Source of the DNA: Melioribacteraceae bacterium
GTDB lineage: Bacteria; Bacteroidota; Ignavibacteria; Ignavibacteriales; Melioribacteraceae
NCBI GenBank assembly: GCA_030584085.1
Contig: CP129490.1
Coordinates: forward strand, 715,511-779,510
Direction: 5' to 3'
DNA: 64,000 nt
Shown here: positions 53,071 to 61,556 of the stretch, one piece after another
How the letters are laid out: every line of letters starts with the position of its first letter
How positions within the stretch are numbered: position 1 is the first letter of the stretch
Position numbers and translations under genes: made by a program
Notes under the pieces: model-generated
Told to the model about the DNA's origin: nothing
What the model saw: the letters and a program-made list of their open reading frames with translations, nothing else
Databases searched by the model: none

Positions 53071-54145
53071 ACGATTCGATGTCTGCCATTAAAAGAAGAA
53101 TAAAAGAGTTTTTTAAAAAGGGAATTATGCGTTTATAATTTTTCAATCCTTTTGTCTGTTCCCAGCTGTAATTTATAATTCCTTTGAAGTAAGGAAACAA
53201 TGCTAAAATTGTTTCAACTTCTTTTGAATAATCGGATTGTTTTTTCATTAAATATTTTTTTACCCATTTGACAATTATGGGTGATAATAACACAAACCAA
53301 ACATACATTATAAGAATTGAGCGAATCAACATGAAAATTATGTTGTAAAATAAATTATCGTCCAGCTCCGGATTTGAATATGATATTATCATCATTAACA
53401 CAGCGAACGCAGCAACTGCAATGTTTGCTTTTTTCTTCCACCACTTTCTTTTCTTTTTTTCTTTATCTTTCTGTAATAATATCGATTCATCTTTTCTTGT
53501 AATTGATTCGTTAAACTCTTTTACTTTATCAAAATTTTTAGTAATCCAGCTATGAATATTACCGGCGATTATTCCGAAAAAGATTCCACCCGAAATATGA
53601 ATAAATCCATAAACTCCAATTAATATATAGCTAAGTTGTAATGCTGTGTCTGTGGAAGAAACTGATAAAAACTCATTCATCAGATAAATTCCGAAAGCAT
53701 CAATCGATTCCCATAATGTATTACCGAATAAAACTGTAAGAACAAAAACTCGTTGAAAAGCTGAATAGGCTAAAGAAATAAATCCCAACAAAAGTGCAGC
53801 TAATTTTTTGTTTATTATGAAACTAAATATCAGGTAAGCAAACAATCCTTGTAGGAATACAGCAAAATAGGCATTCAATGGTGTGTGAGGACTAACCATT
53901 GCTTTAATTAAAATAACAATCAAAGTTGATTTTAGAAGTGTTGATTTTTTCTCTGCTGAAGATGCAATAAGAGTTAAGAATATAACAGCACTTCCACCAA
54001 TAAATAACCCTGTTAGCGGTATTCTCAGCACATGAAGAATTCCACCCAAAGCAGCTTCACTGAAAGCCCAAAGCGCGGTAATTCTGCTTATAGTTGTAAA
54101 TTCTTTTTCAAGAATTGAGCTATGTTTAAAATTATCTCGAAACAA
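53048..54145 (-). CDS. Large membrane protein, possibly transporter-like, unknown
   Basis: 365 residues. About six helices in the first ~210 residues, including FSEAALGGILHVLRIPLTGL and KAMVSPHTPLNAYFAVFLQG, which resemble substrate-binding components of ECF-type transporters in topology and glycine pattern. A charged stretch rich in Lys/Glu (QKDKEKKKRKWWKKKA) follows, then two more helices (~240-310). I do not recognise a family with certainty. 1-nt gap from the AhpD-like gene upstream, 23-bp overlap with the NTPase downstream, so the three are an operon. Confidence 0.6.
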   Translation of the reverse strand: MFRDNFKHSSILEKEFTTISRITALWAFSEAALGGILHVLRIPLTGLFIGGSAVIFLTLIASSAEKKSTLLKSTLIVILIKAMVSPHTPLNAYFAVFLQGLFAYLIFSFIINKKLAALLLGFISLAYSAFQRVFVLTVLFGNTLWESIDAFGIYLMNEFLSVSSTDTALQLSYILIGVYGFIHISGGIFFGIIAGNIHSWITKNFDKVKEFNESITRKDESILLQKDKEKKKRKWWKKKANIAVAAFAVLMMIISYSNPELDDNLFYNIIFMLIRSILIMYVWFVLLSPIIVKWVKKYLMKKQSDYSKEVETILALFPYFKGIINYSWEQTKGLKNYKRIIPFLKNSFILLLMADIESYEENNII

Positions 54146-54146
54146 A

Positions 54147-54458
54147 TTACGATTCTAAAATATCGTTAACCCAAGTCATTGCAGCCATCATATTCGGCAG
54201 ACCAATGGTTGGAAGCGCTAAAAGAACTGCATGTTTAATTTCTTCTTTTGTGCATCCGGCTTCAAGAGCTTTCCTGGTATGAGAATGAACGGCTCCTTCC
54301 ATTCTAGCACCAACGGCGATAGCAAGTTTAATTAATGAACGGTTTTTATCGTTAATTGGTCCTGCTCCATGTACTTCTGCTCCTAATTTTTCGTATGCAT
54401 CGACTACCTTTGGATAATCTTCTGTGAACTTCTTAAATGGTTTTGGTAATTCACTCAT
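54147..54458 (-). CDS. Carboxymuconolactone decarboxylase/AhpD-like small protein
   Basis: 103 residues, a single CMD domain. LIKLAIAVGARMEGAVHSHT and RKALEAGCTKEEIKHAVLLA are the core. The CxxC of AhpD-type peroxidases is absent (AVHS takes its place), so the classic disulfide-reducing activity is unlikely; a Cys is left in AGCTKEE. First gene of an operon with the membrane protein and NTPase. Start ATG at 54458. GAGG is close upstream. Confidence 0.82.
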   Translation of the reverse strand: MSELPKPFKKFTEDYPKVVDAYEKLGAEVHGAGPINDKNRSLIKLAIAVGARMEGAVHSHTRKALEAGCTKEEIKHAVLLALPTIGLPNMMAAMTWVNDILES

Positions 54459-54624
54459 ATTGACCTCTTTGTAATAAAGGAAATATCATTTTCGTAAAGT
54501 TAAAGTATTATAAAAGTATCTACAAGAAAATCACTATTAGCGATTAAATAATCGCAACTAACTTTGGGATTTTTTGTAAGTTTTACATTAAGATTTAAAC
54601 ATGTTATTGAATATAGGAGGTTTA

Positions 54625-55950
54625 ATGAAATTATCGGTTATTGGTACCGGGTACGTTGGTTTGGTTTCTGCAACTTGTTTTGCCGAGATGGGAAATCATG
54701 TTATATGTGTAGATAATAATCAAGAAAAATTAGCAAAGATGAAAAGGGCGGTTGTCCCAATTTATGAACCGGGATTAGATACTTTATTCCATCGAAATAT
54801 TGAAAAGAAAAGATTAGAGTTTACCGATGATTTAAAATATGCAGTAGAAAATTCCGAAGTGGTTTTTCTCTGCTTGCCTACGCCACAGGATGAGGATGGT
54901 TCTGCAGATTTAAAATATGTGTTTGGAGTTGCCGGTGATATTGCAAAAATATTAAAAGGAAACGACGACAAAGATTTTAAAATAATTGTTAATAAAAGCA
55001 CTGTGCCAGTTGGTACTTGCGCTTCGGTTACAAAGATTATTGCCGATGAAGGAGTAAAGAATTATGAAGTGATCTCAAATCCCGAATTTTTACGTGAAGG
55101 TTTTGCAGTTGATGATTTCTTAAAACCGGATAGAATTGTAATAGGGGCAGAAAGTAAAAAAGTTTTTGAAAAAATGAGAACATTATATGAGCCATTTGTT
55201 AGGCAAGGCAACCCGATAATTGAAATGGATCCATACAGTTCCGAGATAACAAAGTATGCCGCTAACTCATATCTCGCAATGCGAATTACTTTTATGAACG
55301 AACTTGCGAACTTTACCGAGAAGGTTGGCGGCAATATTGATATGGTAAGAAAAGGTATTAGTGCCGATACAAGAATCGGGAAAAGATTTTTATTCCCCGG
55401 AATTGGTTACGGTGGTTCTTGTTTTCCTAAAGATGTTCGCGCTCTTATAAAAACATCTATTGATAAAAACTCTTCAATGACTATTCTTCAGACCGTTGAT
55501 GAAATTAATAACAGACAAAAGTTGGTTCTAGTAAATAAAATTTTAGAGCATTTTAATAATGACATTAAGGGAAAAGAGTTCGGAGTTTGGGGATTATCAT
55601 TCAAACCAAACACGGATGACATGCGGGAAGCACCATCAATTTATATAATTAACGAATTATTAAAACACGGTGCAAAAATATCGGCTTACGATCCCGAAGC
55701 AATCGAAAATTCTAAAATTTATTTTGACGATAAAATTGAATACACAGAAAACCAATATGCTGCAATTAAAGATAAAGATGCATTACTGATTTTAACCGAA
55801 TGGAATGAGTTTAGAAACCCGGATATGAATCTCATTGCGGAAAATCTAAAAGAAAAATTAATCTTTGATGGTAGAAATGTTTTTACACCCGAAAGAATGA
55901 ACGAACTTGAGTTTACTTATTACAGTATTGGCAGAGTGGCTATAAAATAG
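54625..55950 (+). CDS. ugd: UDP-glucose 6-dehydrogenase
   Basis: 441 residues from ATG 54625, which has AGGAGG 5 nt upstream; an ATG at 54601 lies before that site. Rossmann start LSVIGTGYVGLVSATCFAEM, FLCLPTPQDEDGSADLKYV, NKSTVPVGT and the catalytic cysteine in GIGYGGSCFPKDVRALIKTS, with a C-terminal GVWGLSFKPNTDDMREAPSI. It oxidises UDP-glucose to UDP-glucuronate for capsule or LPS sugars. Monocistronic, closed by a strong terminator. Confidence 0.93.
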   Translation: MKLSVIGTGYVGLVSATCFAEMGNHVICVDNNQEKLAKMKRAVVPIYEPGLDTLFHRNIEKKRLEFTDDLKYAVENSEVVFLCLPTPQDEDGSADLKYVFGVAGDIAKILKGNDDKDFKIIVNKSTVPVGTCASVTKIIADEGVKNYEVISNPEFLREGFAVDDFLKPDRIVIGAESKKVFEKMRTLYEPFVRQGNPIIEMDPYSSEITKYAANSYLAMRITFMNELANFTEKVGGNIDMVRKGISADTRIGKRFLFPGIGYGGSCFPKDVRALIKTSIDKNSSMTILQTVDEINNRQKLVLVNKILEHFNNDIKGKEFGVWGLSFKPNTDDMREAPSIYIINELLKHGAKISAYDPEAIENSKIYFDDKIEYTENQYAAIKDKDALLILTEWNEFRNPDMNLIAENLKEKLIFDGRNVFTPERMNELEFTYYSIGRVAIK

Positions 55951-55957
55951 AATTTGG

Positions 55958-55993
55958 TTCCCCGTAATTCTATTAATTACGGGGAATTTTTTT
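55958..55993. terminator. Terminator between ugd and bshA
   Basis: TTCCCCGTAATT / AATTACGGGGAA arms, five-base loop, then an eight-T run after ugd. The bshA stop (55995) is just beyond, so it may serve both genes. Confidence 0.88.
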
Positions 55994-55994
55994 G

Positions 55995-57122
55995 CTAGGA
56001 ATTTAAAACCTTCTCATAATATTTCATATACTGCGGAACAATTAAAGTTTTTTCAAAATTATCTTTTGCTAGTTTAATACAATTATCAGAGAATACTTTA
56101 TATTTTTTTTCATTGGTTAATAAGTCAATTGCATACTTAGCCATTCTTTGCACATCACCAAACTCTGCAATGAAACCGGTCTCGTTGTGACGAACAAGTT
56201 CCGGCAAACCACCGACACTGGAACTAATTACGGGAACACCGCACGCCATTGCTTCTAATGCTGACAAACCAAAACTTTCCGATTGTGACGGAAGCAAAAA
56301 TATGTCTGATGAACTAAGTATTTCCGTTAATCCGTCCTGCTTACCTAAAAAGATCACATCTTTGTGAACTTCTAATTCTCTTGCTAATCTTTCGCATTCA
56401 GATCGTTCCGGTCCGTCACCTACTAGAACCAATTTGGTTGGAATTTTCTTTTGAACTTCTTTTAAAATTCTAATTGTATCGGTAACACGTTTTACGGGAC
56501 GAAAATTCGATGTATGAACTAAAATCTTCTCACCGTTTGGCGCAATATGCTTCTTGAAATGTTCATTGCTGACTGGTTTGTAAACATCTGTATCGATAAA
56601 GTTGTGAATTACCTCGATGTCTTTATCAATATTATAGTTTGTAATTGTTTTTTCTTTTAAAAATCTTGAAACGGCAGTTACGCCATCACTTTCCTCAATA
56701 CTAAATTTTACTAATGGTAAAAAAGAAGGTTCTAATCCAACTAAAGTAATATCAGTTCCGTGAAGTGTTGTAATAATTTTAGTCTGCTTGTTTTCTTTTT
56801 TTAAGATTTGCTTTGCTAGATAAGCACTCGTCGCGTGAGGAATTGCATAGTGAACATGAAGTAAATCCAATTTCTCATATTCAATAACTTCAACCATTTT
56901 ACTAGTTAAAGACAATCCGTATAAAGAATGCTCGAAGAGAGGATAAGTAGTCATTTCAACTTCATGAAAAATTACATTTTCGACAAAACTGTTTAGCCGA
57001 TGCGGGAGAGCATAACTAATAAAATGGATTTCACATCCTTTTGCCGCTAGAGCTTTGCCTAGTTCGGTTGCAACAACTCCACTTCCACCGTATGTCGGGT
57101 AACATGTTATTCCGATTTTCAT
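55995..57122 (-). CDS. bshA: N-acetyl-alpha-D-glucosaminyl L-malate synthase BshA
   Basis: 375 residues, GT4 family. Opening MKIGITCYPTYGGSGVVATE and later LHVHYAIPHATSAYLAKQIL are BshA signatures. UDP-GlcNAc binding residues are in NFRPVKRVTDTIRIL and SESFGLSALEAMACGVPVIS. It makes the first intermediate of bacillithiol, a low-molecular-weight thiol, from UDP-GlcNAc and malate. BshB and BshC are not in the window. Convergent with ugd; the divergent neighbour is the PfkB kinase. Confidence 0.9.
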   Translation of the reverse strand: MKIGITCYPTYGGSGVVATELGKALAAKGCEIHFISYALPHRLNSFVENVIFHEVEMTTYPLFEHSLYGLSLTSKMVEVIEYEKLDLLHVHYAIPHATSAYLAKQILKKENKQTKIITTLHGTDITLVGLEPSFLPLVKFSIEESDGVTAVSRFLKEKTITNYNIDKDIEVIHNFIDTDVYKPVSNEHFKKHIAPNGEKILVHTSNFRPVKRVTDTIRILKEVQKKIPTKLVLVGDGPERSECERLARELEVHKDVIFLGKQDGLTEILSSSDIFLLPSQSESFGLSALEAMACGVPVISSSVGGLPELVRHNETGFIAEFGDVQRMAKYAIDLLTNEKKYKVFSDNCIKLAKDNFEKTLIVPQYMKYYEKVLNS

Positions 57123-57211
57123 ATCAATTTATTACCGTATAATTTATAATTGTATTTTTATTGGATATAAGTTAATCAAAAATATTTACGTAATGAAAAA
57201 CGGTTCTTTGT

Positions 57212-58081
57212 ATGAAGCTATTAATTGTCGGTCATTCAGTTGTTGATCATGTGTTTGACGGGTATGGAGAAAAAATTTCACCAGGTGGAATATTCTATTC
57301 TGCAAGTGGATTTAATGCTCTATCTAGCCAGAATGATGAACTGCATCTGTTGACTTCAATTTCCGATAATGATTTTCATTTTTTTGAAAGAACATTTAGA
57401 AAATATGATCTAATGTATGCAAATAAGCTTGAGGAAATTCCACACGTGAATCTCTACTTGGACGGTAATGCGGAGAGAAAAGAACATTACAAAAAGAGTT
57501 TTGAACCTTTACAACTTTCGAAGGAACTTAACTTGCAATCTTATGATGGAATCTATATCAATATGATAACCGGAACTGATTTATTGCCTGATGATTTCGA
57601 GCATATTAGAAAAGCTTCACTTGGAAAAATATATTTGGATGTTCATACATTATCACGCGGAATTGGGAAAGATCAACACAGATATTTTAGAAAGATTTCC
57701 GATTATGAAAAGTATCTTTGTAACGTGGACATTATTCAAGTGAACGAACATGAATTAAAAACAGTAACTCCATTTGACGAAAAAGAAAAAATTCTTAATA
57801 CAGTATTCTCATCCGGAGTTGAAGCAATAATAATTACTAAAGGTAATAATGGTGCGGAATTATTTTTATCCGACGGGTCATTTTATAGTGTAGAAGCCAT
57901 AAAAGTGAATTCCATAAATAAAATTGGTTGCGGAGATGTTTTTGGTTCCGTTTTCTTTTATTCATACCTTAGCGGATTGAATTATGAAAAATGTTTATTC
58001 AAAGCAAATAAAGCAGCCGGAATTGTTACAACTTATTCAAAAGCAAATGAATTTATTAATTTGAAAAATGATATCATCTAA
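57212..58081 (+). CDS. PfkB-family sugar kinase
   Basis: 289 residues. The N-terminus (LLIVGHSVVDHVFDGYGEKI, then SPGGIFYSASGFNALSS) has the substrate-binding double glycine of PfkB kinases. ATP site and catalytic base appear as IIITKGNNGAELFLSDG and SINKIGCGDVFGSVFFYSYL, with the usual GAGD changed to GCGD. Substrate unclear; HldE- and RfaE-like members would fit its glycan neighbours. Overlaps the rfbD-like gene by 14 nt, so the two are co-translated. Confidence 0.83.
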   Translation: MKLLIVGHSVVDHVFDGYGEKISPGGIFYSASGFNALSSQNDELHLLTSISDNDFHFFERTFRKYDLMYANKLEEIPHVNLYLDGNAERKEHYKKSFEPLQLSKELNLQSYDGIYINMITGTDLLPDDFEHIRKASLGKIYLDVHTLSRGIGKDQHRYFRKISDYEKYLCNVDIIQVNEHELKTVTPFDEKEKILNTVFSSGVEAIIITKGNNGAELFLSDGSFYSVEAIKVNSINKIGCGDVFGSVFFYSYLSGLNYEKCLFKANKAAGIVTTYSKANEFINLKNDII

Positions 58082-58985
58082 AGACATATTAAAGAGACGA
58101 ATATTAATCATCGGATCAAACGGAAGACTCGGTCAGTCACTTGTTAAAAAAATAATGGTTCGAGAAAAGACGGAATTGCTTTGTTCATCTATTGAAAATG
58201 AGTCGCTTATTAAAGGTGTTGAATATTCTAAAACTGATATAACAATTAAAGATCAGGTTAAAAAATTAGTTTTGGATTTTGTGCCTGACTACATCATAAA
58301 CGCTGCGGCATTTACAAATGTAGATAAGTGCGAAACCGAACGTGAACTTGCTTGGAAGATAAATGTCTCGGGAGTGGAGAATTTAGCGCATTATTCACGA
58401 TTGATTGATGCGCATCTTACACATGTCTCAACAGATTATGTGTTTGATGGAAACGACGGACCATATTCTGAAAGCGATTCAACTAATCCAATAAGTTATT
58501 ATGGCAGGACTAAACTTGCTTCTGAAAATGCATTGAAAATCAGTGGGTCTAAATATGTGATAGTTAGAACAAATGTTTTATTTGGCCCATCCGAATTTGG
58601 TGAACCCGATTTTGTCAATTGGGTGGTTGATTCCTTAAAAAGTAAAAAGAAAATTAGAATTGTTACGGATCAGATTAATAACCCGACATTCATCCCTGAT
58701 TTAGCTGATGGAATTCTCAAAATAATAGATTTAGACAGAGATGGCGTTTATCATCTCGGTGGAAGAGAATTTTTGAATCGATTTGAATTCACAGAGAAAA
58801 TCGCAGCCCATTTTAATTTGGATACATCACTAATAGAAAAAATTATAACTCAAGAGTTAAACCAACCGGCGCCACGTCCCTTAAAATCAGGTTTGATTAC
58901 ATTAAAAGCTGAAACAGAATTAAACTACAAACCGCGCTCACTTAAAGAAGCTTTTATTATTATGACCAAGGAACAATCCAAATAA
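58068..58985 (+). CDS. rfbD: dTDP-4-dehydrorhamnose reductase (RmlD/RfbD-like)
   Basis: 305 residues. Starts with NAD(P)-binding ILIIGSNGRLGQSLVKKIM, DFVPDYIINAAAFTNVDKCE, HVSTDYVFDGNDGPYSESD and YYGRTKLASENAL (YxxxK), the RmlD set. It makes dTDP-L-rhamnose from the 4-keto sugar. RmlA, B and C are not present here, so another sugar reductase role is possible. Overlaps the PfkB kinase gene by 14 nt. Confidence 0.85.
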   Translation: MISSKDILKRRILIIGSNGRLGQSLVKKIMVREKTELLCSSIENESLIKGVEYSKTDITIKDQVKKLVLDFVPDYIINAAAFTNVDKCETERELAWKINVSGVENLAHYSRLIDAHLTHVSTDYVFDGNDGPYSESDSTNPISYYGRTKLASENALKISGSKYVIVRTNVLFGPSEFGEPDFVNWVVDSLKSKKKIRIVTDQINNPTFIPDLADGILKIIDLDRDGVYHLGGREFLNRFEFTEKIAAHFNLDTSLIEKIITQELNQPAPRPLKSGLITLKAETELNYKPRSLKEAFIIMTKEQSK

Positions 58986-59003
58986 TTAATTAAAAAAATA
59001 AAG

Positions 59004-59054
59004 TTGACATGAAGAAACAATTTGTCTAATTTTGTTATGAGCATATGCTCATAA
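59004..59054 (+). promoter_or_regulatory. Promoter and perfect 20-bp palindrome before the DUF134 gene
   Basis: TTGACA at 59004-59009, a TAATTT -10-like hexamer 17 nt later, and a perfect palindrome with half-site TTATGAGCAT at 59035-59054. The start codon is 6 nt after the palindrome and no Shine-Dalgarno is present, so the mRNA leader is very short. The palindrome overlaps the expected transcription start, as a repressor site would. Confidence 0.7.
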
Positions 59055-59060
59055 TTAAAT

Positions 59061-59333
59061 ATGCCAAGACCATGTAAACATAGAAGAATAAAATGTAATC
59101 CCGGCTCAAATTATTTTAAACCGAGAGGCATTCCCATGCATAATCTTGAAGAGGTGGTTTTAGAAAGAGACGAGTTGGAAGCAGTTAAACTTGCAGATTT
59201 TGACGGACTCAAACATGAAGAAGGTGCGGTTAAAATGAATATTTCACGAGCAACTTTTGGAAGAATATTGGAAAAAGGTCGGTATAAAATTGCCGAATCA
59301 ATAATAAAAGGTAAAGCTATAAAAATAAATTAA
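59061..59333 (+). CDS. DUF134 helix-turn-helix protein
   Basis: 90 residues. The whole protein is a DUF134/UPF0251 unit: MPRPCKHRRIKCNPGSNYFK with a conserved Cys/basic N-terminus, LEEVVLERDELEAVKLADFD, and the HTH with GAVKMNISRATFGRILEKGR. Likely DNA-binding regulator. The palindrome at 59035 just upstream is a candidate operator. Sits 12 nt before the NifX-like gene, a pairing seen often in anaerobes. Confidence 0.87.
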   Translation: MPRPCKHRRIKCNPGSNYFKPRGIPMHNLEEVVLERDELEAVKLADFDGLKHEEGAVKMNISRATFGRILEKGRYKIAESIIKGKAIKIN

Positions 59334-59345
59334 ACGAGGTGAGTT

Positions 59346-59747
59346 ATGAAAGTAGCAATTGCAACTGATGATTATAAATCGGTAACCGGACATGTTGGAA
59401 GATGTAATGGTTTTCTAATTATTACAGTTGAAAATGGTGAAATAAAGGAAACTGAAAAACGTGAAAACAATTTTACAAATCACGGAAGGGGAAATCATGA
59501 ACATGTTTCCGGACATGGTCATCATGACAGCGAAGAACATAAAAACGGTCATCAAAGACTAGCTGATGGAATTAAAGATTGTAGTCATCTTATCTGTCAT
59601 GGTGTTGGTTGGAGACTTGTTGAAGACTTAACTTTAGCAGGAATTAAACCAATATTGACTAATGAAAGTGATACAATTACTGCTGCAATAAAACTTGAGA
59701 ACGGCACTTTAGATATTTTAGAAGATGCCGAATGTAGAGCTCATTAA
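59346..59747 (+). CDS. Dinitrogenase iron-molybdenum cofactor-type (NifX/NifB C-terminal) protein
   Basis: 133 residues. KVAIATDDYKSVTGHVGRCN and LADGIKDCSHLICHGVGWRL are the domain core. Between them is a His-rich loop (HGRGNHEHVSGHGHHDSEEH) likely to bind metal ions. No nif genes are present in the window, so its role is probably metal or Fe-S handling rather than nitrogen fixation. Co-transcribed with the DUF134 gene. Ends in AECRAH. Confidence 0.86.
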   Translation: MKVAIATDDYKSVTGHVGRCNGFLIITVENGEIKETEKRENNFTNHGRGNHEHVSGHGHHDSEEHKNGHQRLADGIKDCSHLICHGVGWRLVEDLTLAGIKPILTNESDTITAAIKLENGTLDILEDAECRAH

Positions 59748-59757
59748 ATTTAATAAC

Positions 59758-59801
59758 ATGTCGTATTGCAAAGGTTGATAATCAATCTTACAATACGGCA
59801 T
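59758..59801. repeat. Imperfect inverted repeat after the NifX-like gene
   Basis: ATGTCGTATTGCAAAGGTTG and the reverse CAATCTTACAATACGGCAT can pair with few mismatches. Could act as terminator, but the following T-run is short (CATTTAG). Confidence 0.55.
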
Positions 59802-59827
59802 TTAGAATTCACGTAAAGATTTTTATT

Positions 59828-59863
59828 CGCCCATTCTCAGCTTCTCCTATTCATCAATTCTCC
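59828..59863 (-). repeat. Purine-rich repeat, intergenic copy
   Basis: On the minus strand GGAGAATTGATGAATAGGAG and following, near-identical to the in-frame insert of mobA at 45444-45479. Confidence 0.65.
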
Positions 59864-59880
59864 TAGAAGAAAGAGATTTT

Positions 59881-61419
59881 TTACGGTTGCATAACATATT
59901 CAAGAGGTGCACCCGGCCCGATCGGTAGTCCTATACTTATCCAAATAATTAACAGTAAACTCCACGTAATCAAGAAGATAATCGAATACGGCAACATTGT
60001 CGCAATTATTGTCCCGATTCCGGCATTCTTATCATAACGCTGGAAGAATGCTACAATCAATGCAAAGTAGGACATCATTGGCGCGATAATATTTGTCACG
60101 CTATCACCAACTCGATATGCTATTTGTGTAAACTCAGGAGAATAACCTAGCAGCATAAACATCGGTATAAATACAGGAGCCATAATTGCCCATTTAGCAG
60201 AGGCACTTCCCATAAATAAATTTATTATTGCACTTATTAATATAAATGAAAGAGTTAAGGGAATACTTCCCAATCCTAAATTTTTAAGTACACCAGCTCC
60301 TTCAATAGCGAAAATTAATCCTAGATTAGTCCAATTAAAAAATGCGACAAATTGAGCGGCAAAGAAAACAAGAACAATATAGGAACCTAAAGTTTCCATT
60401 GCTTTTGACATTCCTTTAATTGCATCTCGATCACTTTTGTAAGTACCCGCACCTATCCCATAAGCAACTCCCGCAACAGCACCACCTAAAAATATAAAGG
60501 CAACAATTCCTGACATAAACGGTGATCTAAGTAAATCACCTGTTTCCGGATTACGTAAAAACCCATCCGCGGGAACTGTTCCCCATAACAAAATTGCCAG
60601 GAATGCTAATGAAGCTAGCAATGCATATTTCAAACCTTTCTTTTCTTGAGGCGATAGTCTTTTTAACTCTTCACGTTCAGCATCGCCTTTATACTCACCT
60701 AATCTAGGAACAATTATTTTCTCGGTTATCCAAGTTCCGATAGCAGCAAGGAAAAATGTAGAAACAAACATGAAGTAATAATTTGCTGCTGGGTTAACAG
60801 TGTAATCCGGGTCAATAATTCTAGCAGCTTCTTCAGATAGTCCGGCTAGTAAAGGATCGATTGTTCCAAGCAATAAATTAGCACTGTAACCGGCAGATAC
60901 CGCGGCAAATGCAGCTGCCATTCCGGCAAGAGGATGTCTTCCAACGGATAAAAATATTATTGCTGAAAGAGGGACTAATAAAACATAGCCGACTTCACTG
61001 GCAGTATTAGATAAAATACCGGAAAATACAATAACAAATGTGAGCAGTTTCTTAGGAGCAGATAACACTAATAATCTTAAAGTCGCTCCAATCAATCCAC
61101 TTCCTTCGGCAACTCCTATTCCAAGCAATGAAACTAATACAGTGCCGAGAGGTGCAAATGAAGTGAAGTTTGTAACAAGTCCTTTTAATATTTTATGTAT
61201 TCCGTCGACAGAAAAAAGATTAACCGGACGAATCAATTCTCCTGTTCCGGGATGTACAACTTCTAAATCAAATAGACTTGCAATACCGGATAGAACGATA
61301 ACTACAAATGCTAAAAGAGCAAATAATGTGGTCGGATCCGGTAAAGCATTTCCGCCTCGTTCAATAACGGTTAGAAACCTATCCATTACCGATTTTTTCT
61401 GAACATTCTCAGTTGACAT
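59881..61419 (-). CDS. AbgT-family transporter
   Basis: 512 residues, normal for AbgT, with about twelve membrane helices. Opens with [20 protein letters not shown], continues with [17 protein letters not shown] and [20 protein letters not shown], the AbgT signature. Members take up p-aminobenzoyl-glutamate or export sulfonamide-like compounds. Substrate cannot be read. Monocistronic, ending in EYVMQP. Confidence 0.9.
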   Translation of the reverse strand: MSTENVQKKSVMDRFLTVIERGGNALPDPTTLFALLAFVVIVLSGIASLFDLEVVHPGTGELIRPVNLFSVDGIHKILKGLVTNFTSFAPLGTVLVSLLGIGVAEGSGLIGATLRLLVLSAPKKLLTFVIVFSGILSNTASEVGYVLLVPLSAIIFLSVGRHPLAGMAAAFAAVSAGYSANLLLGTIDPLLAGLSEEAARIIDPDYTVNPAANYYFMFVSTFFLAAIGTWITEKIIVPRLGEYKGDAEREELKRLSPQEKKGLKYALLASLAFLAILLWGTVPADGFLRNPETGDLLRSPFMSGIVAFIFLGGAVAGVAYGIGAGTYKSDRDAIKGMSKAMETLGSYIVLVFFAAQFVAFFNWTNLGLIFAIEGAGVLKNLGLGSIPLTLSFILISAIINLFMGSASAKWAIMAPVFIPMFMLLGYSPEFTQIAYRVGDSVTNIIAPMMSYFALIVAFFQRYDKNAGIGTIIATMLPYSIIFLITWSLLLIIWISIGLPIGPGAPLEYVMQP

Positions 61420-61556
61420 TTAATCCCTTGTTTAATGATGAAATTTTAACGATAAATTGCGTAAAGATATAATTTTATGGGCAAATAGAAAATTTAATCG
61501 GATGCAACTTTTGATAAAATCTCACGTCTAAAAATTCAACAAACAATGGAGTTTTT

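Noticed and set aside
59346-59747. Nitrogen fixation gene
   Set aside because: The NifX/NifB-like domain is also common in non-fixing anaerobes and no other nif gene is present.
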